NCBI RefSeq assembly: GCF_003003275.1
Contig: NZ_PVTO01000002.1
Span: forward strand, 1-64,000
Reading direction: 5' to 3'
DNA from: Alkalibacterium olivapovliticus
GTDB lineage: Bacteria > Bacillota > Bacilli > Lactobacillales > Carnobacteriaceae_A
Length of the DNA stretch: 64,000 nt
The notes under the pieces are model-generated. The model saw only the letters and a program-made list of their open reading frames with translations, did not search any database and was not told where the DNA came from. Made by a program: the position numbers and the translations under genes. The number at the start of each line of letters is the position of its first letter. Within the stretch, counting starts at the first letter, position 1. Positions 1 to 7,811 of this stretch are shown piece after piece.

Positions 1-185
1 GTCTTGCAAGCTCATCCGTTCTATTAAGCCTTGGTATGAAGTTTCTGTTCGTCAGTGCAAGCATTTGCGTCCGACTTCCTTCAGATTCCGCCTCATGGCG
101 GACACCCTTGTCTTTCGCTAACAGTTCCTACTGCCAAGTCTGTAGTGGACTTTCACCACCAAGTTATCGCCCATGCCGGGCGCAC
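1..185 (-). mobile_element. Group II intron (class C-like), 5' part of the ribozyme, truncated by window edge
   Basis: Read on the minus strand, this segment starts with GTGCGCCCGG at 185, the conserved 5' end of bacterial group II introns. Domain I blocks follow: GTGAAAGTCC (156-147), AAGGGTGTCC (109-100), a block with CTGAAGGAAG (about 85-76) and AACTTCATA (43-35). These match the order and wording I know from Geobacillus/Bacillus class C introns. The GTGCG directly abuts the seven-T tract of an intrinsic terminator, the known insertion site of class C introns. The reverse-transcriptase ORF and the 3' domains would lie beyond position 1 and are not visible, so the completeness and activity of the element cannot be judged. 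Confidence 0.85.
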
Positions 186-226
186 AAAAAAATCGCCTAA
201 AGAGAAACGAATCTCTTTAGGCGATT
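186..226 (-). terminator. Intrinsic terminator of the opp operon
   Basis: There is a perfect 15-bp inverted repeat (191-205 with 212-226, loop 206-211). On the minus strand it is followed by seven T residues (192-186). It lies 65 nt after the oppA stop. The group II intron begins at the next base. Confidence 0.93.
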
Positions 227-290
227 GAGCGATGTTATGAGCGAAAATTTAGATAGTCTATCAGTTAACTATATTGCCTGGGTATTGCTG

Positions 291-2198
291 TTATTCAGTA
301 GCTCTGTCTTCGTCAGTCAGGTACCAAGTGTGGATTCCAACACCATCAAGATCCGGATCTTCTCCGACAGTGATGTCGTATGCTCCTACACGATTGTTAA
401 CTGGGAAAACTTCATTACGGAATAATGTTGGGATAATAGGTAATTCTTCCATGAAGTACTCTTGCCATTCTCTAAATACTTCAGCACGCCATTCAACGTC
501 GAAGCCTTGGTCACTAAGCATTTGTTCCATATACTCATCGTTTTCTTCTGTTGCCCAACGAGTGTAGTTAAATGGAGCAGTACGACCATATAATCCATCT
601 GGAGTCGGGTCAGAACCTGTTCCCCAAGCTCCTTGGTAGATATCAATATTAGGATCATCAGCCTCTACACGGTCATAGAATGAGTTGAACTCATGTAAAC
701 GGCCGTCAAGAAGTTGAACATTAAGTCCAATATTTCTCCATGACTGCATATAGTACTCAGCAATCGGTTCAGCAACGTCTCCACCTGACATTGAAGCAAA
801 GTTGATAACTAATTCTTCGCCTTCAGGAGTCTCACGGAATCCATCACCATTTGTATCTTCGTATCCAGCTTCATCAAGCAATTCAATTGCGCGGTCAGGG
901 TCATTTGGGTATCCTTCCAGATCTTCGTTATAGTAGTCTGCGAAGTTAGGAATGATTGGTGAATTAGCACGGCTACGTAACCCTTGGTAGAAACGGGCAC
1001 CAACAGCATCATTATCGATAGCATAAGCCATTGCCTGTCTCAAGTTTTTGTCAGCCATTTTTGCATCAGGATTTGGAACGTTTTGAGGTGGCTCTACAAC
1101 ATTGCCTTCGTCATCCTCTACAGCACCCTGCCATTCACCTAATTTAAATCCGATATAAGTGTATGAGTTTTCCGGTCTTCCTATTACAGTATAACCAGGA
1201 ATATTTTCAAAGTTTTCATATTGGTCTGTTGGCATAGAAAGGAATACATCAAACTGATGATTTTCCATTGCTGCTACAGCTGTTGAACTAGGAACGGTTT
1301 CTAATTCAAGACGTTCGATGTTTGGTGTTCCACGGTAATAGTCTTCAAATCTTGTATAAGAAACAGACTCACCTGGGACAATATTATCAACCATGAATGG
1401 TCCGAATCCGATTGGTCTCTCACGAATTTCAGGTGAAGATTCTAATTCTGCAACTGGAATATCTTCCAGATAGTGACGAGGAGCAGCATATGCCCATACT
1501 CCACCACCAGCCTGAAGCATTTGCACTCCAACTGATTCATATTCAATCTCAAGCGTCAGATCATCAACCACTGTGATTCCTTCAATGCTGTCAGCTTCAC
1601 CGTTTTTGTATGCTTCCATACCAATGATGCTTTGCATATCAGAACTGTAACGCACACCAGGATAGTCAGGGTGTCCAATGATTTCGTGAGTGAACGCGAT
1701 ATCATCAGCTGTTACTTGCTCACCGTCGTGCCATAACACGCCATCTTGAAGCGTAATCGTCACAATGTTTGTATCTTGATCCAATTCTACTGTGGCAGCT
1801 CCAGAATCATCATATTGATAGTTCTCATCTGTTCCGACTAATGCACCCATTGTATATTGCATAACGATTGCATCAGGATTTCCAGAGTATAACTCATAGC
1901 TGAATATACCTGTGAATGGAGAATCGGAAACATACCCAATACTCATTGTTCCTCCATCGATTGCTTCCCCTTCATTCTCCACTCGCGTTTCGAATTCAAT
2001 CGGTTGAGGTCCATCAGCAGCAGTTTCGCCATCTCCGTTACCTTCAGCATCTTCGTCTACATCTACTTCTTCTTCAGTAGCCCCGTTGTCGTCTGTTCCG
2101 TTATCCGTGTCTGCAGTATCGCCATTCCCACACGCAGCCAAGATAAACGCTACAGCAGCAGTACTCGCAAGCATGCTATATTTTTTCTTGTTTGACAT
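291..2198 (-). CDS. oppA: Oligopeptide ABC transporter, substrate-binding lipoprotein OppA
   Basis: This is the extracytoplasmic peptide receptor of the Opp importer (SBP_bac_5 family, 635 aa, a normal length). It has a lipoprotein signal peptide: KKK near the N-terminus, a hydrophobic core and an LAAC lipobox with the lipidated Cys at residue 23. Residues about 24-66 form a very acidic Asp/Glu/Gly/Thr linker that should tether the domain to the membrane; such acidity is common in halo/alkaliphiles. The start is supported by GAAGGGGAG about 8 nt upstream. It is the last gene of oppDFBCA, the order known from Lactococcus, and is followed by a strong terminator. Substrate length preference cannot be told from sequence. 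Confidence 0.93.
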   Translation of the reverse strand: MSNKKKYSMLASTAAVAFILAACGNGDTADTDNGTDDNGATEEEVDVDEDAEGNGDGETAADGPQPIEFETRVENEGEAIDGGTMSIGYVSDSPFTGIFSYELYSGNPDAIVMQYTMGALVGTDENYQYDDSGAATVELDQDTNIVTITLQDGVLWHDGEQVTADDIAFTHEIIGHPDYPGVRYSSDMQSIIGMEAYKNGEADSIEGITVVDDLTLEIEYESVGVQMLQAGGGVWAYAAPRHYLEDIPVAELESSPEIRERPIGFGPFMVDNIVPGESVSYTRFEDYYRGTPNIERLELETVPSSTAVAAMENHQFDVFLSMPTDQYENFENIPGYTVIGRPENSYTYIGFKLGEWQGAVEDDEGNVVEPPQNVPNPDAKMADKNLRQAMAYAIDNDAVGARFYQGLRSRANSPIIPNFADYYNEDLEGYPNDPDRAIELLDEAGYEDTNGDGFRETPEGEELVINFASMSGGDVAEPIAEYYMQSWRNIGLNVQLLDGRLHEFNSFYDRVEADDPNIDIYQGAWGTGSDPTPDGLYGRTAPFNYTRWATEENDEYMEQMLSDQGFDVEWRAEVFREWQEYFMEELPIIPTLFRNEVFPVNNRVGAYDITVGEDPDLDGVGIHTWYLTDEDRATE

Positions 2199-2216
2199 AT
2201 TTTTTCTCCCCTTCTC

Positions 2217-3164
2217 TTATCCTAATCTTTGTTTAGCGTCTGCCGAACGTTGAAGCGCGCGACCGACGTAGTTTATACACAACACCAACACTAAAATAAG
2301 TGTTGAAGCCGGTAACCAAACCCATGCTCTATTTGCCAGAATATCTGGGTTTCTGGCAAGTGCTACTAATGTTCCCAAACTTGGTGTTCCGGTTGGTAAC
2401 CCGAATCCAAGGAAGGTTAACCCAGTCTCTAATCCAATACTGCCTGCAAAGTTCAATGTCAAGTTAACAATGATCAATGAACTGATATTAGGCATCATTT
2501 CGCGAAGCATAATAACAATCGAAGGTGTCCCCATAGTTCTGGAGGCACTGATGAAATCTAAACGGCCTACTGTCAGAGCTCGGCCCCTAATGAAACGGGC
2601 TTGTCCATGCCAGTTGAAAACTATTAATATGAGTGCAAAGGTAAACACATTATAAGTAGGTACAATAGTTACAAATATAATAATGATCATCAACTGCGGA
2701 AGGATCATAATAAAGTCGATGATCCGCATAAGAATGTTATCAACCAGGCCAGCATAGTATGCCGCTAAGATACCAACTACTATCCCGATGGCACTTGTTA
2801 TTAAGGCAACTGACCAGCCTAACATTAGAGAATTTCTGGCACCAATTAAAAGTAAACCAAATATATCTCTACCTGCTGAATCAGTTCCCAATAAGAATCG
2901 AGTGCCTTCACGAACAGGATCCTCACTGAAAGCCATAGGAGGTAAATAGGAATCCCATAAGCTGACGTTAGTTACTTGTGCCTGATCTAATAAAAATGAC
3001 CAGATGAAAATTGTTACTAGTAAAACAACTAATAAAATTAATGAGGCTAGAGCGAGTTTGTCTCGCATAAATTCTCTTATAATTACTTTTATTCCCATTG
3101 GTGGTGAAGACGCAGCCATATCGTCTGACAAAACAGCTGCTTCAGCATCTTGATTCGTTGCCAT
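2217..3164 (-). CDS. oppC: Oligopeptide ABC transporter permease OppC
   Basis: This is an inner-membrane permease of the binding-protein-dependent transport family (315 aa). A cytoplasmic N-terminal tail precedes a first membrane segment at about residues 37-57, then a periplasmic loop and the conserved permease core. The EAA-type loop that docks the ATPases is visible as ASRTMGTPS followed by IMLREMMPN around residues 205-225. It should pair with OppB to form the translocation pore. It lies 36 nt downstream of oppB and 18 nt upstream of oppA in the same operon. Confidence 0.92.
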   Translation of the reverse strand: MATNQDAEAAVLSDDMAASSPPMGIKVIIREFMRDKLALASLILLVVLLVTIFIWSFLLDQAQVTNVSLWDSYLPPMAFSEDPVREGTRFLLGTDSAGRDIFGLLLIGARNSLMLGWSVALITSAIGIVVGILAAYYAGLVDNILMRIIDFIMILPQLMIIIIFVTIVPTYNVFTFALILIVFNWHGQARFIRGRALTVGRLDFISASRTMGTPSIVIMLREMMPNISSLIIVNLTLNFAGSIGLETGLTFLGFGLPTGTPSLGTLVALARNPDILANRAWVWLPASTLILVLVLCINYVGRALQRSADAKQRLG

Positions 3165-3200
3165 AAGATTTACTCATTCCCTTCTATAAAATAAATTATA

Positions 3201-4160
3201 TTAATCGATTCGAATACGAGGATCCACTGCCATCAAAATTAAGTCCGAAAGTAAAGTTCCAATTAAGCCCATAACACCATAGAACAATACTAATACAAAG
3301 ATGACACTGTAATCACGTGTTTGAATTGATTGAAGGAATAAAAATCCCATACCACTGTAATTAAAGATTTGCTCAATAAAAATGGACCCGGTAAATATAC
3401 TTACAATTGTAAAACCAAAGCCAGATGCGATAGGTAAAGATGCATTTCTGAAAATATGTTTAGTATAGACCTTTTGTATAGGTACACCCTTAGAACGGGC
3501 TGTTTTTACATAATCAGAATTTTTAGCGTCAATTATCTCACTTCTTAAATACTGAATGATAGAAGTGGTTCCTAAAATTGCTGTTGTGATAGCTGGAAGC
3601 ATTAGATGATACAGCATACTCGTCCATCTTTCCCAAGTCGTATCGGCGCCTATACTGATTGTTCCTCTTGATGGGAACCAATTTAAATTATATCCAAATA
3701 CCCAGACAAGGAGCAATGCCAAAACGAAAACTGGAACAGCGAAACTGACAAAGTTATAAACTAAAATTGTTTTGTCCAATACTGACTCGTTGTAACGCCC
3801 TGCAAGAATACCCAAAGGCAACCCTATTGCATAAGTCAAAATGACCGACACTACTGAAAGTCTGACTGTGTTGCCAAGTCTTCTGCCAATGACGGTAACA
3901 ACTGGCTGCTGGTAATTAAAGCTTCGACCAAAGTCCCCTCGAAGTGCGTCTCCAACCCATCTAAAGTATCTGACAGGCAATGGATCATTTAAGCCAAATG
4001 CTTCGCGCTGTATCTCAAGTTGCGCCGGGTCAAGATTGGGATCAACTAATCCTCTGAATGGGTCACCAGGCATAAAGTCAGCAATAATAAAGATCAGAAT
4101 GCTTAAAATAATAATTTGAGGAATCATTAATAGCAAACGTCTGAAAATTGTCTTCCACAT
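3201..4160 (-). CDS. oppB: Oligopeptide ABC transporter permease OppB
   Basis: This is the partner permease of OppC (319 aa). It starts with an N-terminal transmembrane helix (LLLMIPQIIILSILIFIIA), and the typical ADFMPGDPF segment follows at about residues 27-35. The EAA loop appears as KTARSKGVP with a downstream HIFRNA at about residues 220-237. Five further hydrophobic helices are evident. AGGAGG lies 11-12 nt before the ATG. It sits 2 nt after oppF, so it is probably translationally coupled to the ATPase genes. Confidence 0.92.
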   Translation of the reverse strand: MWKTIFRRLLLMIPQIIILSILIFIIADFMPGDPFRGLVDPNLDPAQLEIQREAFGLNDPLPVRYFRWVGDALRGDFGRSFNYQQPVVTVIGRRLGNTVRLSVVSVILTYAIGLPLGILAGRYNESVLDKTILVYNFVSFAVPVFVLALLLVWVFGYNLNWFPSRGTISIGADTTWERWTSMLYHLMLPAITTAILGTTSIIQYLRSEIIDAKNSDYVKTARSKGVPIQKVYTKHIFRNASLPIASGFGFTIVSIFTGSIFIEQIFNYSGMGFLFLQSIQTRDYSVIFVLVLFYGVMGLIGTLLSDLILMAVDPRIRID

Positions 4161-4162
4161 AT

Positions 4163-5155
4163 TTAACGTTCCCCTCCTGTTTGTACGTTTTCATTCTGTA
4201 AAGAGGCGTTCGGCTCATCCGGTTTTAAAGCAACCAAATGGTTTTCCCCAAAATTCTGTAAATCGTACACTCTTCCATCTGGATCGTAATAATTCGTTTC
4301 CTGTGCATCATAAGCAGCTTCAACACGCTGGCGTTCTACTTTATGAGCAGCTCTAGTCGTTGGATCCATATCTGGAATAGCCGACAGCAAACGTTTTGTA
4401 TAGATATGCTGAGGATTAGTGTAAATTGCAGATTTTGACCCTTGCTCAACAAATCGTCCTTTATGCATGATGGCAATGTCGTCTGACATATGCTGGACTA
4501 CACCTAAATCGTGAGATATAAATAAATAGCTTAAGTTAAATTCTTTTTGTATACGTCTCATAAAGTTCAGTACCTGTGCCTGAACAGATAAATCAAGTGC
4601 GGAAGTCGGCTCATCTGCAATGATCAGTTTAGGATCACTGGCTACAGCTCTTGCAACACCGATTCTCTGTCTCTGTCCACCTGAAAACTCATGTGGATAC
4701 TTGTACATAGCTTCTGAGTTCATTCCTACGATCTCAAGCAAATCAACAACTTTTCGTTTGATCTCATCTGGAGTATAGTCAAAATAATTACGCATCGGCT
4801 CAGCAACGACATCTAATATCCGTTTTTTAGGATTCATTGAAGATGTCGCATCCTGGAAGATCATTTGAACATCTTTATTATATGCTGCGTATTTCTTTTG
4901 ACGGCTTCTTGCTCTGTTTGTCACTTCTTGTCCTTCATATATAATCTGTCCTGATGTGGCTTTTTCCAAGCCGATGATCGTTTTACCGATCGTTGTTTTA
5001 CCAGAACCGGATTCTCCTACCAGACCGTATGTTTTTCCGCTTTCAATAGTCAAATTCACACCATCTACTGCTTTAACATGATCCTGGATTGTATTTAAGA
5101 CACCCCCACGTATAGGGTAGTGAACTTTTAGATCTTTAACTTCGATAAATCCCAT
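4163..5155 (-). CDS. oppF: Oligopeptide ABC transporter ATP-binding protein OppF
   Basis: This is an ABC ATPase energising peptide uptake, with Walker A GESGSGKTT, the signature FSGGQRQRIG and Walker B LIIADEPTSALD. A C-terminal oligopeptide/dipeptide-type extension follows. I place the start at the ATG at 5155 (330 aa), because it has AGGGGAGG 9 nt upstream and lies one base past the oppD stop. A longer in-frame reading from a TTG at 5176 overlaps oppD and has no better ribosome site. OppF forms the ATPase heterodimer with OppD on the cytoplasmic face of OppBC. Confidence 0.92.
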   Translation of the reverse strand: MGFIEVKDLKVHYPIRGGVLNTIQDHVKAVDGVNLTIESGKTYGLVGESGSGKTTIGKTIIGLEKATSGQIIYEGQEVTNRARSRQKKYAAYNKDVQMIFQDATSSMNPKKRILDVVAEPMRNYFDYTPDEIKRKVVDLLEIVGMNSEAMYKYPHEFSGGQRQRIGVARAVASDPKLIIADEPTSALDLSVQAQVLNFMRRIQKEFNLSYLFISHDLGVVQHMSDDIAIMHKGRFVEQGSKSAIYTNPQHIYTKRLLSAIPDMDPTTRAAHKVERQRVEAAYDAQETNYYDPDGRVYDLQNFGENHLVALKPDEPNASLQNENVQTGGER

Positions 5156-5156
5156 T

Positions 5157-6161
5157 CTATTTTTCCTCCCCTTCAAAGTGGAAATGCTTCCAGCATGTAC
5201 ATCTCACTTTGTGGTTTGGACTCACTTCATGTAAAACTGGATTTTCCTCATGTGCCTCTTGAGGTATCCAAGGAATACGGGGTGCAAATCTGCAGCCTTT
5301 TCTTGGCAGTTTAGATAATGAAGGAACTGTACCATGTATAACATGCAGCTCATCATCATCACTTTCCAGTTCGTGAGGGATTGAATTAAGTAATGAACGG
5401 GTATATGGATGTTTAGGATTTGCAAACAATTCTTCCACCGGAGCTTCTTCAACTATTTGTCCAGCATACATTACCGCTACTCTGTCAGCCGTTTCTGCAA
5501 CAACCCCTAAATCATGAGTGATCAGGATAATTCCAGATCCTGTTTCATTCTGGATATCAATCATCAAGTCCAGAATCTGTGCTTGAATGGTCACATCAAG
5601 TGCTGTTGTTGGTTCGTCAGCAATAATAATCGGTGGTTTGTTAGCCAACGCAATTGCTATAACGACCCTTTGTCTCATCCCCCCAGATAATTCATGAGGA
5701 TAAGCTTTCATGATTTGCTCAGGTCTGGGAATACCAACCTGGTTAAGTAACTCTAGTACTCTTTCTTTACGCTGATTTTCATTTAAATCTGAATGATATT
5801 CAAGTGATTCTGATATCTGATTATAAATCGTCATCAGTGGATTAAGTGATCCCAGTGGATCCTGAAAAATCATTCCGATGTCATTTCCTCTTATACGGTT
5901 ATACAACTTTTCGTTTAGATCGAGAAGGTTTAAATCTTTATATAATACTTCTCCTTTAATCTCAGTGTTTTTATGATCATGTAAACCCATTATTGAAGTT
6001 GCCAATGTTGATTTGCCGCAGCCGGATTCTCCAACTATTGCTAAAATCTCATTGTTTTTCAGTGTCAACGACACACCATCAACAGCATTATGATAAACGT
6101 CTCCAAATCTAAAACCTGTTTCTAAGTTGTTAACCTCTAACAAACTACGTTCGACGGCCAC
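5157..6161 (-). CDS. oppD: Oligopeptide ABC transporter ATP-binding protein OppD
   Basis: This is the first gene of the opp operon and encodes an ABC ATPase of 334 aa, with Walker A GESGCGKST, signature LSGGMRQRV and Walker B IIIADEPTTALD. The start codon is GTG, with AGGAGG 7 nt upstream. The C-terminal region usually carries a cysteine motif (GCRF..RCP...C). Here only the first Cys (GCRF) and a final CTC remain, and the RCP cysteine is Ile (APRIPW). A TTGATA-17-TATAAT promoter lies about 90-120 nt upstream. Confidence 0.92.
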   Translation of the reverse strand: MAVERSLLEVNNLETGFRFGDVYHNAVDGVSLTLKNNEILAIVGESGCGKSTLATSIMGLHDHKNTEIKGEVLYKDLNLLDLNEKLYNRIRGNDIGMIFQDPLGSLNPLMTIYNQISESLEYHSDLNENQRKERVLELLNQVGIPRPEQIMKAYPHELSGGMRQRVVIAIALANKPPIIIADEPTTALDVTIQAQILDLMIDIQNETGSGIILITHDLGVVAETADRVAVMYAGQIVEEAPVEELFANPKHPYTRSLLNSIPHELESDDDELHVIHGTVPSLSKLPRKGCRFAPRIPWIPQEAHEENPVLHEVSPNHKVRCTCWKHFHFEGEEK

Positions 6162-6182
6162 TACTTAACCTCCTATGCTCTA

Positions 6183-6200
6183 CTTCTCTTGATTGAGAAG
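6183..6200 (-). promoter_or_regulatory. Small hairpin in the oppD 5' leader
   Basis: CTTCTC and GAGAAG form a 6-bp stem with a 6-nt loop. It lies in the leader about 12 nt upstream of the oppD Shine-Dalgarno sequence. It lacks a T tract, so it is not a terminator. A role in mRNA stability or translation is possible but unproven. Confidence 0.4.
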
Positions 6201-6251
6201 ATTATTAAACTTTCATGTATTTCTAATTAAAAGCTTAATAATATAAATCGA

Positions 6252-6280
6252 ATTATACACCTGTTTTCTTAACATATCAA
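6252..6280 (-). promoter_or_regulatory. Sigma-A-type promoter of the opp operon
   Basis: The minus strand reads TTGATA (6280-6275), a 17-nt spacer, then TATAAT (6257-6252). It lies about 90 nt upstream of the oppD GTG start and is the best promoter match in the 218-nt gap between acpP and oppD. Confidence 0.8.
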
Positions 6281-6379
6281 TACTATTCTTTAATTTTATA
6301 ACAATCAGTTAAATTTTCAAGGGGTATTTCTAATTTAATTCTAATTAATCTGACAATGACAAAATTTGTTCAAATTAAA

Positions 6380-6619
6380 CTATTGGGTAGACTGTATATA
6401 ATCGACAGCTTTTCCGACTGTAGTGATCTGTTCAGCATCTTCATCTGAAATTTCTTTACCAAACGTATCTTCCATTTCCATAACCAATTCGACTATGTCC
6501 AGAGAATCGGCACCAAGATCGTCTTTGAATGTAGTATCTCGAGTAATTTTATCTTCGTCTACTCCCAGACGCTCTACAATAATTCTTTTTACATTTTCAA
6601 AAATTTCATTTTCGCTCAT
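6380..6619 (-). CDS. acpP: Acyl carrier protein
   Basis: This is the small acidic acyl carrier of type II fatty acid synthesis (79 aa). The phosphopantetheine attachment motif GADSLD places the modified serine at residue 39. AGGAG lies about 8 nt before the ATG. It follows plsX after a 169-nt gap. In Bacillus, fabD and fabG lie between these genes, so here they are elsewhere. In this context AcpP would accept or donate acyl chains to PlsX. I see no clear GC-rich terminator downstream. Confidence 0.96.
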   Translation of the reverse strand: MSENEIFENVKRIIVERLGVDEDKITRDTTFKDDLGADSLDIVELVMEMEDTFGKEISDEDAEQITTVGKAVDYIQSTQ

Positions 6620-6788
6620 TTTTCTCTACTCCTCTATTAATTAGATAAATTCGTATAGCATTAGTAAGATTAATCTATTATTAAAATATCATTTGATTCA
6701 CAAAGATAATTGTATCGCATTCAAACTAATATTTCCATGTTTTTTGAAATAAAATTACAGTATAAAGTCTATTGTTACACTTTGTACA

Positions 6789-7790
6789 TCAATCCCGTGT
6801 TTCGAAATGCTGGATAAGATCTTCCAGCAAATTAGATTCTAACATTCCTCTAATCTGCTTAATTGTGTGATACACAGGTTCTTCAGTAGCAGATCCGTGT
6901 GTTTTTATCACTGGTGCCTTGAGTCCAAAGAGTACAGCACCACCATATTTCGAATAATCCAGCAGGTTTTTAATATCACCTAAGCTGTCTTTAAGTAGCA
7001 GTCCGCCTAATTTTGATTTGATACCGTTATCCATTATAGCACTTTTGATCACGCCCATAAGCGAGAGAGCTGTTCCTTCGATTGTTTTCAATACTGCATT
7101 TCCAGTAAATCCGTCGGTTACAATTACGTCAGCTACTCCATTCAGCAAATCTCGTGATTCGACGTTACCAATAAAGTTAATTGCAGTATTTTCTTTCAGT
7201 AATTTGTAAGCTGCTTTTGAGAGCTCACTTCCTTTGTTTTCCTCAGTCCCGTTATTTAATAACCCGACTGTCGGGTTAGACACTCCGTGAACATGGTTCG
7301 AATAATAAGATCCAAGTGTTGCGTACTGATCGATATTCAATGGTTTTGAATCAGAATTTGCGCCAACATCAATCATATTGAAAACAGCCCGCTCATTTGA
7401 AAGAGATGGAAATGTAGCCAGAAGACCAGGTCGATCTATTCCTTTCATACGCCCTATTATAAGCGTCCCAGCAGCTAGCAGCGCTCCAGTATTCCCTGCT
7501 GAGAACAGAGCATGATTCTCACCGTTTTTAACAGAATAAGCCGCTTTTACCATAGAGGATTCTTTTTTTCTTCTGATTGATCTGACGGGGTCATCATCGC
7601 TTTTAATAGTTTCTTCAGCGTGAACGATTTCAATATTTTCATATGTCTCAGTCAGTTCAGCCCGGATCGCATCCTCTTTTCCATATAACACCAATGTAAC
7701 ATCCTTAAATTCTTTAGCCGCTTTAATACAGCCTTTTACTATTTCTTTTGGGGCATGATCTCCACCCATTGCGTCTACTGCAATTCTCAC
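6789..7790 (-). CDS. plsX: Phosphate acyltransferase PlsX
   Basis: PlsX interconverts acyl-ACP and acyl-phosphate, the acyl donor for glycerol-3-phosphate acylation by PlsY (333 aa, family length). The N-terminus MRIAVDAMGGDHAP is diagnostic. The start is GTG, with AGGAGG 8-9 nt upstream. It lies 21 nt downstream of recG in the run fakA-recG-plsX-acpP. FakA/FakB also make acyl-phosphate, so this operon joins both routes to phosphatidic acid. The upstream fapR found in Bacillus is missing. Confidence 0.96.
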   Translation of the reverse strand: MRIAVDAMGGDHAPKEIVKGCIKAAKEFKDVTLVLYGKEDAIRAELTETYENIEIVHAEETIKSDDDPVRSIRRKKESSMVKAAYSVKNGENHALFSAGNTGALLAAGTLIIGRMKGIDRPGLLATFPSLSNERAVFNMIDVGANSDSKPLNIDQYATLGSYYSNHVHGVSNPTVGLLNNGTEENKGSELSKAAYKLLKENTAINFIGNVESRDLLNGVADVIVTDGFTGNAVLKTIEGTALSLMGVIKSAIMDNGIKSKLGGLLLKDSLGDIKNLLDYSKYGGAVLFGLKAPVIKTHGSATEEPVYHTIKQIRGMLESNLLEDLIQHFETRD

Positions 7791-7811
7791 TCTTTGTTCC
7801 TCCTAATTCTT

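Noticed and set aside
1-185. Remnant of an insertion sequence transposase at the left edge
   Set aside because: No coding frame fits, whereas the conserved nucleotide blocks and the GTGCG boundary fit a group II intron.
6340-6379. Terminator of acpP
   Set aside because: Only an AT-only AATTTG/CAAATT repeat with a 2-nt loop is present, too weak to call.
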